10,027 bases of DNA, taken from contig JAOXYB010068967.1 in assembly GCA_028565635.1 (NCBI GenBank), positions 1 to 10,027 of the forward strand, in the 5' to 3' direction. The DNA is from Phoronis ovalis. Taxonomy: Eukaryota > Phoronida > Phoronidae. The notes under the pieces were generated by a model. The model was not told the origin of the DNA and ran no database searches. It saw only the letters and a program-made list of their open reading frames with translations. The translations under genes and the position numbers were made by a program. Shown piece by piece: positions 1-7,265 of the stretch; the first letter of the stretch is position 1; each line of letters begins with the position of its first letter.

Positions 1-62
1 TTATGTGCAACCCTATCAAGTTTAAGTTAACGCAATACATGTTACGCAGTGGTGCGCGAGTA

Positions 63-79
63 TCTGACGCAACGTCAGA
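63..79. promoter_or_regulatory. Inverted CRE/ATF-type half-sites upstream of the gene
   Basis: TCTGACG and CGTCAGA form a perfect 7-bp inverted repeat around CAA. The arms contain TGACG and CGTCA, the half-sites of CREB/ATF-type bZIP factors, and TGACGCAA also resembles ATF-C/EBP composite elements. It lies about 105 bp before the start codon, so a promoter role is possible. It could equally be chance or lie in an upstream intron. Confidence 0.3.
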
Positions 80-163
80 CTTAATTTTATGTCGCTGTTG
101 TATGTTAGTTGATAAGAAAAGTCATTGTTTAAGATAATAAGATTCATAGCGCATTTGTTTTAC

Positions 164-165
164 AG
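164..165 (+). promoter_or_regulatory. Candidate 3' splice site 18 nt upstream of the start codon
   Basis: A pyrimidine-rich run ends in TTTGTTTTACAG at 165. An exon starting at 166 would read TGT CGA AGA TAT AAA ACA and then the ATG at 184, in frame. This suggests either a 5'UTR intron or additional coding exons upstream of the window. The sequence alone cannot choose between a transcript starting in 1-183 and one spliced here. Confidence 0.45.
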
Positions 166-183
166 TGTCGAAGATATAAAACA

Positions 184-958
184 ATGGCCGGTGTAGGAGA
201 ACTTGTCGATGGCTTGGAAGACTTGACTTTAAATTTTATTCCCCAAGTCTGCCGATACTACTCTTCTGGCGTGCAAGGCTGTATAAACACTGGAGGACAA
301 TGCGCCTATCTGCACATTTGTGTTAGATTTATTGAAGGCAACTGCAATGCGGGTCAATACTGTTCATACTCACACAATATTTTCGACGATAGCTGTATAC
401 CTGTTCTTGAAAATGCTGGGATACCAAGGCCATATGACTATGCTGAAGAAAGTGTGTTGAAGACAGTTCGTGACTATCATGCCAAGAAAAAACATGATAC
501 GCAAAGATTCAATTATGGTCAACAAAACGAAGGAGGAGGCTGGGAAAGGGGTTATCATTATCAGGACTCGCAAGTTCCAAGGGCATTTATTCTTGAAATG
601 GGAGAAAAGCATTTTCCAGTAGATCCCAATTTTGTAAGAGGAATAGCAAAACAACTGCCGGGTCCATTCTTATCACAAGTTCAATATCCATCAGGGACGC
701 CACCACCTTGTAGAGGACCCAATTGTGCAAGTGCAAGAGAAGGAGAGCAAAGCCTCTTTTGTCCACGAATTCAACCTCCACAAGCTTATTATCAAGAGGA
801 CACACGAGGTCACAATAGTCAAGCTGAAACTGGTAACACTGGGGATTTTGATAAAAACGAAATGCACATCAGTAAAGGAGATAATGCAACTATATGTACC
901 CACAACCTACAAGACCGCTGCAACTTTGATGATTACAAGTGCAGGAACCACCATTGCA
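184..958 (+). CDS. Exon 1: N-terminal CCCH zinc fingers and linker
   Basis: The exon encodes residues 1-258 plus one base of Ser259. Finger 1 is C23-x9-C33-x6-C40-x3-H44 and finger 2 is C46-x7-C54-x5-C60-x3-H64, ending in the C-x-Y-S-H form common in ZAP/PARP12 RNA-binding fingers. Residues 65-235 are polar, rich in Q, G, N and P, and probably largely disordered. Finger 3 is C238-x7-C246-x6-C253-x3-H257, directly before the WWE region as in PARP12. The start ATG has A at -3 and G at +4, and an in-frame TAA lies at 130-132. The donor is GTAAGT at 959. The N-terminal winged-helix domain of vertebrate ZAP is not seen, so it is either absent or encoded upstream of the window. Without splicing the frame would run on to TGA at 1012-1014. 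Confidence 0.9.
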
Positions 959-3900
959 GTAAGTATTCTTCTGAAGTTGTTTTGTTTGTACAATATTATT
1001 ACATTTTACATTGAAAGTATATGGAACACTACTAGTGCATCAGTAAAATGCTGTACCAACATACATGAAACACAGGTAAGATAACTGTATGAATGACTAT
1101 ATTTATTCATTAATAGCAATCCATGAATAAGTATTATTGTGTGCTTTTTGTACAGTTTAGAATTATCGAAACGTAAGCATTTGGTACAGCAATTCCTTCA
1201 GTTATTATTTTATAGGTAAGCCGTACCTCTGGCAGTACAAAATTCAATTACACCCTTGGAAAAGTTTCGAGGACAATTTCGGTTCCATGGTAGAAGGAAG
1301 ATTCTGTGATGTAACTAACGATGACTGCCCTGTTATGATTCTAAAGTAGGAATATATAGTTGTTTGTCATTATTTTAATGGCAGCTTATACTTACATACA
1401 TTTTAATACATTGTATACGCATGCTGCACATTAAAAAAATAAAGCAAATCACCGCTAGACATCACACCCTGTGAGGTTGCATTAAATAACATAGTAGGAA
1501 ATATTGTTTAAGTGTTCAACATTTTTAGAAATACCATGGTCTGTTGTTATAAACAAAATGTAACCGCTATTGTGACTGTCTTGCCACTAAAAACTATTAT
1601 TGCTTAAAAAGATTTAAATATGTATGCTAATGTTAATTGTTTTTAATTAAATAATTAAAAATATGTTATTTTTATTTAATTAAGAAAAAATGTAAATAAA
1701 TGAGTATCATTCGGCCCATCTTATTCATACATCCCCGATCGTTATTAATGTTCTTTCGTTGGTCGTGATCTGGATACCGTTTACTATAACTGTTGAATGA
1801 TTTTAGCAAAAATGCTACTATAAGGTTTCGAGATATGAAAGGAGAAGCTGGAAGCGAAGGTGAATTTAAAGTACGAAGGCTCACTACTGTATCATCGGCC
1901 ACATCACCGGAGAGAACTCCTTTTGCCACGACATGGATATGGTACTGGCACGCAGATGGAATGTGGGTAAAGTATGGCGATGTAGACAACTCAGAGGTTA
2001 GTTACACGCATACAGAGTTTCTCGCTGAATTACATTAGGTGGTTTAAAATATGACATTAATGTGTCATAATTTAGGTGTTTTGTACTACTAGTCCCACAT
2101 CTGTTATAATAGCGCCACCTGTCTTGTAATCATTGTAATTTTCCTTTATAATGAACATCAATTTATTACATAAATGAATAAGTACTATTGGTTAGGTAGA
2201 ACGGTTTACTGTAAAGAATTGATTTTCGGCAACAGAAGCATCTCGAGCCCAGGAAATATTTACGTCCGAATAGAAGCTTAGAGGCGTTTAATAGTTTTTC
2301 TCTCTTAGGTTTGAATGGTTTGGATTTCTCAAAATCTAAGTACTCCTACATTTGTGTATCTTGCAAACTGAATACGCAAAGAAATACCTGCAGAACATTT
2401 CTTGTAAATCATTTTAAAAATGTGAACACATAATAAAGTTGAGCAACATACAAAATCTGATAAAACAAAGGATAACCAATACATACCGTAATTATTTCGA
2501 CAAATGTCAGACAAAGAGTGATCATTGAACGTAGCTTAGTTAACAGATTTTTCATAAATTGAGTAGTTGAAGTGAAAAATGAAACCGTGAAAAGGTCGAG
2601 GTATAATGCACTCGGCTCATTAAGCAGTGTAGAAGATATAATACGTGGCTATTAGTACTGATACAAAAGGGGTAGAGAATTAATGACCTTCGCCTTAGTG
2701 TTTAATGTGCTTGGCTTTTCTATGGCTTTCATATCCAGCTCAGATTTGAACCCCATCGAGAGCATTGCATAATAATTACAAAAATTATATATGAATTATT
2801 TCTCTTGTAGATACCTCTAAACTAGGCATACTATTGACTTTGAAAATAGCTTTATCCAGGTGCTAGGTGCCTAAACTCATCCTTACATGTATAGAAACTA
2901 CTGAAACTTAATATATCCCTATGGGATGTAGGCAAAATCGATTTGAATCGGCAGGTTATATGTTCTATGTTCGACTGGATTGTGCCTTAAGCCATTACAG
3001 GCATGTGTAAATATTCTATAATCTTCCAGATTGGTGCTGGCGAGGTATCTTCAACTGTGAACAGCGATGAGTTGGAGAAGCAGTTTAATGCTAACCCTGC
3101 TGGAACATATGAATTTGTGGCCAGGGGAGAATCCTATATTCTAGACTTCAAAACAATGACGCAGAAGAATGAACTGTAAGGAAGTACTTTCTTTAACAAG
3201 CCGGTTTTGCAATTATGTTTTACCTACACTTGATTTATTCTCTTTCAAAACAGTTTGATGATATAACTCTACCATGGTCTTAAGTGGCACATATATATCA
3301 TTATGTAAACAACATGATATACTTCCAGCTATAGAACTGAGAGAGAAGTTCGCAGAAGGCCTGGTTGTGTCTCAGACGAGCAAATCAAGAGCCCACCAAG
3401 GTAACGTGCAGGCTTATCTAGCTATATGTTTCTTTGTTGATTATGTCAAAAATTGAATAATTTCATTAATCCCCAGAAAAAAAAAATATATATAGTTGCG
3501 AAAATCCTTGACCATCTTAGCTATGACGCGCACGTTTCAATAAAAACAGCTCCTGCTTAGGAACGCCAATATAGCAACCCTATAGCTAACTACATGCTTT
3601 TCTACTTATTAAACTGTACAAACGCTGTTTCATATTTGCAGAACTCCAAAATTAAAGAATTGCTCTCCAGTTAGGGATTGGACTAAGAATTCGAACGACA
3701 ATGGGTATACGTCAGGTATGGTTGGGAATACATGTTTAATTCTTTATCAGGTGTGAAGCAAACAACAGTTATGTATAACTAGGGTAACACATTTTAATTC
3801 TAACAATATACTATATAGCTAAACTACAGATGCAAGGTAAATAAACAATTGTATCTACTTGGCTTACTTCATTCTCACAACTATCTTGATCCGACTGCAC

Positions 3901-6272
3901 ACATTTGCTATTTATCTAGCTGTACTGCATGTGTTTTGCTCATCAAAATTCAGAGATGCGTATTTTACTGACATTTTTGAAAAAATGTATGTATTGGCTA
4001 AATGATTATAGTTTTTGCAACTGAAATTACACACTTATTGAAGAAAAAGCTAAACGGATCTATCGCTATACATTTGACACTGTTGTCACTGTTATAATTA
4101 TTAGACCATAACCCAGGTAGAAGAGTTTTCCAACTATACCTCTGCTCATTGTATGTCTTCAGCTTCAGACAACTGACGTTGATGACACGGAGCTGGTATT
4201 CTCAAGGGAACCAAAAAATACAATTTACTAATATCCCCTTGAAAAAGTGCAAGTGGTTATTTTCATTTTTTGATTCCATAGACATCATTTTTTGAAAACT
4301 GACACTTAAATTTCTAAATTAGGAATGGCAATATAATTTTCCAATGTTTCAGGTCGTAGCTCTACATACTGTAAACATATCTAAATGAAATGTGCCTTCT
4401 AACATCCTATCCATTAGAAAAAAAAGAAATCCGAAAATACATAATTATATTAATTGTGAAAAAAATATAAAGGGAGTCTGAAATAAAAAGGGAATTTCCA
4501 ATGTTTCCAATTTAGGTACTTAATTATTCTTTGAAATTACTTTGCCAATGATTGCTTTTATGATGCCTAGGATGTACTTTCAAGCCGTAGGTAATTGTGA
4601 AATGCTCAAGATAATTATTCCCTTCATGCAACCAACAATTTTTATTTCATAGTTAATCTATTTTTATGCAGTGGACATGTTCAAATTATAGATAATCTAT
4701 GTTTTTGCAGTGTAAAAGTTCAAGTTCACCTACTTTCATAGATTATCTATTAAGTCGCTATTTAAAACTTGTAATATTTCAGAGATAAGCTAGGAGTCGA
4801 TATTTTTAAACTCGCCTATTTAAAGTTTCATTAATTTATTTTTATTTCAAGTAATCTATGACATTGTTGATTTTGATCTCACCTATTTTCGTAGATAATC
4901 TGTGAAGTCAGACTTTGTAAAATCACATATTTCATAGTCTTCAAAATTAACAATGCATTGCTATTCAAACTACAGTATCTTTGTAAAAATGTGTTAATTG
5001 TAGGATCAGCTGGCAGACTTATGAATGGTACACCATACATGCCAAAATACATGCGTCAATACAGTCATGTAAACAGTATAGTGCAACATCCAAGATTTGG
5101 ACTATTAAACCAAAACAGGGGGACTGTCCATGTGGCCGTGTTAGACTCTGGGATGTGTACGGGACATGCAGCTTTCACATCTCTAAATCTCGAACGAAAT
5201 ATTGCTTTTAAAGATTACGTGAATGACCCCACAGATCCTTGGAATGTTGATGTTTTCAGTCATGGTACTGGAGTTGCAGCCATAATTGCCGGCGATGTTT
5301 ACCTTACGTGCAATAATATCAACTATAGAGGACTGGCACCGTTTGCAAATCTTGTCATTAGTAAAGTTGCTGATAGGAATGGTGCAGTTTCTGCCTCACG
5401 TGTTACCCAAGCGCTACGTGATTTGAATAGCCTTGATAGACCAGGCTGCTTCATTGATATAGTGAACATGTCATTTGCTGTCAAGTTTGCAAATGAAATT
5501 GAACGTCAGCAGTTATGTGATGCTTTGAATGAAGCATGTGGTAAACGTATAGTAGTATGCACACCTTCTAATGATGGCATGCAGGATAGTGATACTATAT
5601 TTCACCCTGCTGCATTTGGTTGCTGTATTTGCGTTGGAAGCCATGATGAGGATGGAAACAGATCAAAGTTCAGTGCAGTAGGGCAGCAGCTTGATTTCCT
5701 GGCTCCAGGAGAACAGATTCCTGTCTGTGACTCCCGTGTTGCAGGAGGAATAATACCGAAAGATGGAACCTCATTTGCTGCGCCATATGTAGCTGGTCTC
5801 ATTGCCCAACTATTGGCTATCACTGAAATACTAGGTTAGTTTTGACGTAATTCAATTCTGCTCATAAATAGAGACTATGCGTGCGTTTTACCCCTTGCTT
5901 GGCGAACATAAACGATAGATGGGAACAGCCTTAAAAATATATATAGTTTCCAGTAAAAGCAATGTATAAAGATAAGATTGTCAAGCATTCATGTACATGT
6001 GGCCACATTTTACGTCTAGTAGAGTAACTTATTGTTTATGTCTAATCAAATCTTATGCTCTTCTAGGCGAACGAAAGCAAGCAGGCTTAGGAAAAACTTT
6101 AAGAAAGCAATTGACACACACTGCGACCATGAAACGCCTCCTGAAACAAATGTCTACAGAAAAAGTTCACAGTGTTCAGAGAGGTTATGGACTGTTGAGA
6201 CCTACTGATTTGTTAGAGCCTGTTGATATGTTCTTGCCGAATGTACAGAAGGCTATTGATTATGTCTATTAA
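184..6272 (+). CDS. CCCH zinc finger-WWE-subtilisin-like protease fusion protein (8 exons, 807 aa)
   Basis: The coding join is 184-958, 1216-1345, 1807-1996, 3030-3175, 3329-3400, 3642-3715, 5004-5834 and 6067-6272. Every intron is GT-AG and the frame stays open to TAA at 6270. Domains by residue: CCCH fingers at 23-44 and 46-64, a third at 238-257, a first WWE-like module at about 261-330, a second WWE at about 343-425, and a peptidase S8 domain at about 490-785. The front end matches the PARP12/ZAP family order, but the PARP catalytic domain is absent and a subtilase takes its place. No signal peptide or membrane segment is visible, so a cytoplasmic RNA-binding protease is inferred. The WWE modules suggest ADP-ribose or poly(ADP-ribose) binding, as known for this family. 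Function and substrate are unknown. The main alternative is two genes, a CCCH-WWE gene and a subtilase gene, but no stop or clear transcript boundary separates them and the splice phases match. The true N-terminus could lie further upstream. Confidence 0.85.
1216..1345 (+). CDS. Exon 2: first half of WWE-like module 1
   Basis: The acceptor is TTTTATAG ending at 1215 and the donor is GTAGGA at 1346. Phase 1 entry completes Ser259. The exon encodes about residues 260-301 and begins K-P-Y-L-W-Q-Y (260-266), the signature start of the PARP12/ZAP WWE region immediately after the last CCCH finger. Trp264 and Trp273 are the expected aromatic positions, and M-V-E-G-R-F-C-D (283-290) occupies the place of the family's helix with its conserved Glu. 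Read-through at the donor meets a stop at once (TAG, 1347-1349), so splicing is required for a full protein. Confidence 0.88.
1346..1806 (+). other. Intron 2 (461 bp)
   Basis: This is a phase-2 intron. It is very AT-rich and contains a 10-bp perfect inverted repeat (1640-1649 with 1652-1661, spacer AA) and an AATAAA at 1438-1443 that could act as an intronic poly(A) signal. No further exon matching the required phase was found. Confidence 0.8.
1807..1996 (+). CDS. Exon 3: end of WWE module 1 and start of WWE module 2
   Basis: The acceptor is ATTTTAG ending at 1806, and its first base completes Asn302. The donor is GTTAGT at 1997, leaving in phase 0 after Glu365. The exon carries F-K-V-R-R-L-T-T (322-329), the basic strand that closes a WWE module, then W345-I-W-Y-W349 with G353-x-W355-x-x-Y-G, the W-x-W-Y-W start of the next module. 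Tandem WWE modules with this spacing are characteristic of PARP12/ZAP. An apparent run of frame from ATG at 1793 to TAG at 2036 is just this exon plus flanking intron. Confidence 0.9.
1997..3029 (+). other. Intron 3 (1,033 bp)
   Basis: This is a phase-0 intron between the two halves of WWE module 2. No coding exon, RNA gene or mobile element was recognised in it. The open frame at 2329-2514 on the minus strand has no domain-like composition. A short palindrome, ACATTAATGT, lies at 2054-2063. Confidence 0.8.
3030..3175 (+). CDS. Exon 4: core of WWE module 2
   Basis: The acceptor is CTTCCAG ending at 3029, and the donor is GTAAGG at 3176 in phase 2. The exon encodes residues 366-413 plus two bases of Leu414. 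It contains S-D-E-L-E-K-Q-F (377-384), the helix with the conserved Glu of WWE domains, and Y-I-L-D-F-K-T-M-T-Q-K-N (401-412), the D-F-x-x-M-x-Q-x-N strand. The Gln in this motif (Gln410) lies where ZAP and related WWE domains contact ADP-ribose. This is the most canonical WWE module in the protein, so ligand binding is plausible. Confidence 0.92.
3329..3400 (+). CDS. Exon 5: 72-nt exon closing WWE module 2
   Basis: This small exon is easy to miss. The acceptor is TACTTCCAG ending at 3328 and the donor is AAG|GTAACG at 3401. It enters and leaves in phase 2, so its 72 nt add exactly 24 residues without changing frame. The encoded R-E-V-R-R-R-P (419-425) is the basic terminal strand that PARP12/ZAP WWE domains carry shortly after the Q-x-N motif. 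Without it, module 2 would lack its last strand. It lies inside a longer open frame (3274-3456) in a different phase, which is not coding. It could be a cassette exon. Confidence 0.85.
3642..3715 (+). CDS. Exon 6: linker between WWE and protease
   Basis: The acceptor is ATTTGCAG ending at 3641, and the donor is CAG|GTATGG at 3716 in phase 1. The 74-nt exon encodes about residues 438-463, a polar linker with K, N and S runs and a single Trp451, and no recognised domain. It joins exon 5 in phase 2 and exon 7 in phase 1. It is the least domain-supported exon of the model. It is accepted because both splice sites are good, it has no stop in frame, and its two phases are the ones needed to connect the WWE exons to the protease exon. 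Confidence 0.72.
3716..5003 (+). other. Intron 6 (1,288 bp), before the protease exon
   Basis: This is the longest intron and has phase 1. It contains the degenerate repeat cluster at about 4651-4940, an AATAAA at 4482-4487 and a GGGAATTTCC decamer at 4490-4499. I looked for missed exons in phase 1 and found none without an early stop. It marks the seam between the PARP12-like front end and the protease, so a promoter or an old gene boundary here would bear on whether this is really one gene. Confidence 0.75.
4651..4940. repeat. Degenerate direct and inverted repeat cluster in intron 6
   Basis: The motif (A)TAGATAATCTATG occurs repeatedly. 4688-4701 and 4737-4750 are a perfect 14-bp inverted repeat with a 35-nt spacer, and variants lie at 4651-4661, 4849-4860 and 4891-4904. 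A second motif of the type TCACCTAYTTTCRTAG occurs near 4725 and 4878, with weaker forms near 4811 and 4924. AGTCGCTATTTAAAACT near 4753 resembles AGTCGATATTTTTAAACT near 4795. It may be a decayed minisatellite or the remnant of a small mobile element. No terminal repeats or target duplications could be fixed. Confidence 0.5.
5004..5834 (+). CDS. Exon 7: subtilisin-like serine protease (peptidase S8) catalytic core
   Basis: The exon encodes residues 464-739 in 831 nt. The S8 landmarks appear in order: V-L-D-S-G with Asp510 (5144-5146), S-H-G-T-G-V-A-A with His549 (5261-5263), R-G-L-A-P-F-A (571-577), N-M-S-F (617-620), S-N-D-G with oxyanion Asn652 (5570-5572), F-S-A-V-G (685-689), L-A-P-G-E (695-699), and G-T-S-F-A-A-P with Ser719 (5771-5773). 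The catalytic set is complete, so activity is expected. No signal peptide and no recognisable I9 propeptide precede it, unlike secreted subtilases and proprotein convertases. The acceptor is TTGTAG ending at 5003 and the donor is GTTAGT at 5835. Both flanking introns are phase 1. The frame extends upstream to an ATG at 4958, but that stretch looks intronic. Confidence 0.93.
6067..6272 (+). CDS. Exon 8: C-terminal end of subtilase domain and tail
   Basis: The acceptor is CTCTTCTAG ending at 6066, and its first two bases complete Gly740. The exon encodes residues 741-807 and ends at TAA 6270-6272. A basic, helix-prone stretch (about 742-767) is followed by R-G-Y-G-L-L-R-P (778-785), which resembles the G-x-G x-(I/L/V)-(N/D)-(P/A) segment that closes most S8 domains after the Ser helix. 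The protease domain therefore ends in this exon rather than in exon 7. The last 20 or so residues (L-L-E-P-V-D-M-F onward) are hydrophobic and acidic, with no recognised motif. Confidence 0.87.
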
Positions 6273-6490
6273 CTCTGTTTCCAGCCGTTCTGATTCCTAC
6301 TTTGCAAGACTCATATCTTTATCAGCATTGTTAAGTCTAGTACCTGTAGTGTCGGATGAAATGAACTGCACTCCAACTTGATATTTTTTTCTTTATATAA
6401 TAGTAGCTCGTAAATAATCTTTTTGCTGTGTTCTGTTTGTATGATGTTTAAATGTTTAATGTACGTAAATAAAATGTTAATGTACATTTT
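6273..6490 (+). other. 3' untranslated region
   Basis: The stretch from the stop codon to the expected cleavage zone is about 200 nt, AT-rich and without open frames. It ends with an AATAAA signal and a T-rich downstream run, a normal compact 3'UTR. No AU-rich ATTTA cluster is evident. Confidence 0.65.
6468..6473 (+). terminator. Polyadenylation signal AATAAA
   Basis: A canonical AATAAA lies 195 nt after the stop codon and is followed by the T-rich stretch TGTACATTTTTTATTTTC at 6481-6498. This placement makes it the best candidate for the 3' end of the gene. Confidence 0.7.
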
Positions 6491-7011
6491 TTATTTTCAC
6501 TTGGGGCGGATTAATCTTATTAAAAAATCTGCAGATTTCCAATTAAGAACAAAATAGGACTTCATGTTAACATTTTTGATGCAAATATTCCAAGTTAGCT
6601 TGGAAAGTGCATTTGCTAAAAATAAAGCTCTGAGCTGAAGGCTGACCTGGTGTGGAGGAATTGAATGTCCTGGAAACGCATGATCAGAGCACACTTATTC
6701 CTAAGAATAAATACTTACTGGACGTTTTTTTTTAGAGTCTCGGTTATTTATTCCCTTAGAAATAACAGGCCGGGTTGGGAGTAGTTATCTGGATTTTGTA
6801 ACATTTAGAGACTATTTAAGGGAACCAGTGTCCGCATCTGGGTATATTTATTCGAGTTGAAATTGAGGCGTATATTTGATTCATATTTTTGACAATATAT
6901 AGCAACTTATCCGTCTTGTAGTAAGATATTATTTATTTCATTAATTTATTTTTTACATACAAGCCTAAATAAGAACCTGTACACTATTAGTCATATATGT
7001 TTACATCCGAG

Positions 7012-7031
7012 ATACATTTATATAAATGTAT
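7012..7031. repeat. 20-bp perfect palindrome
   Basis: ATACATTTATATAAATGTAT reads the same on both strands. In AT-rich DNA such palindromes can arise by chance or mark small DNA-transposon remnants. No flanking duplication was identified. Confidence 0.5.
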
Positions 7032-7174
7032 GATTACTAAGCTGATGGGCCGCTAAAACGGGTTACGTATTTACAAGGAAATTCTTAGAAATCTACTTTT
7101 CACAAACAATCCCTGGAAATAGGTTCAATTTTCAACAGAAATCATGATGGTTCCGTATTGGAAAAAGTCTGGGA

Positions 7175-7265
7175 ATGGGTCTCTTTCCGAGCGAAAATTA
7201 TACAGATGGGTCCCTTTTTCGAGTGATAACCTAGTGATGGGTCCAAAATCCCCCTAAAAATGGGT
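7175..7265. repeat. Short tandem repeat, 31-bp period, ATGGGTC units
   Basis: ATGGGT recurs at 7175, 7206, 7237 and 7260. The first two units are 31 bp each and share ATGGGTCYCTTT followed by CGAG after a one-base offset. The third is shortened to 23 bp. The pattern resembles a fragment of a dispersed repeat family, but no family could be assigned. Confidence 0.5.

Noticed and set aside
175-181. TATAAAA, a possible TATA box
   Set aside because: It ends two bases before the start codon, so it cannot place a transcript start upstream of this ATG. It is more likely part of the leader.
725-1084. Overlapping + strand open frame of 119 codons
   Set aside because: It is an alternate-frame shadow of exon 1 running into intron 1, with no recognisable motif.
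3274-3456. Open frame of 60 codons on the + strand
   Set aside because: The real exon inside it (3329-3400) is read in a different frame with WWE-type residues. This frame has no motif.
4100-4220. Possible extra exon after TCTTCAGCTTCAG in intron 6
   Set aside because: In the phase required after exon 6, either acceptor gives a TGA stop within five codons.
4958-5003. ATG at 4958 as the start of a separate subtilase gene
   Set aside because: The 15 residues it would add have no domain character, a good acceptor (TTGTAG) ends at 5003, and the phase there matches exon 6. It remains the main alternative if transcripts show a boundary in intron 6.
5602-5823. Minus-strand open frame opposite the protease exon
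   Set aside because: It is antisense to the conserved S8 motifs and explained by the codon content of the real gene.
5004-6272. A PARP catalytic domain at the C-terminus, expected from the PARP12-like front end
   Set aside because: No PARP-fold signature (H-Y-E-type triad and its motifs) is present. All the motifs are those of peptidase S8.
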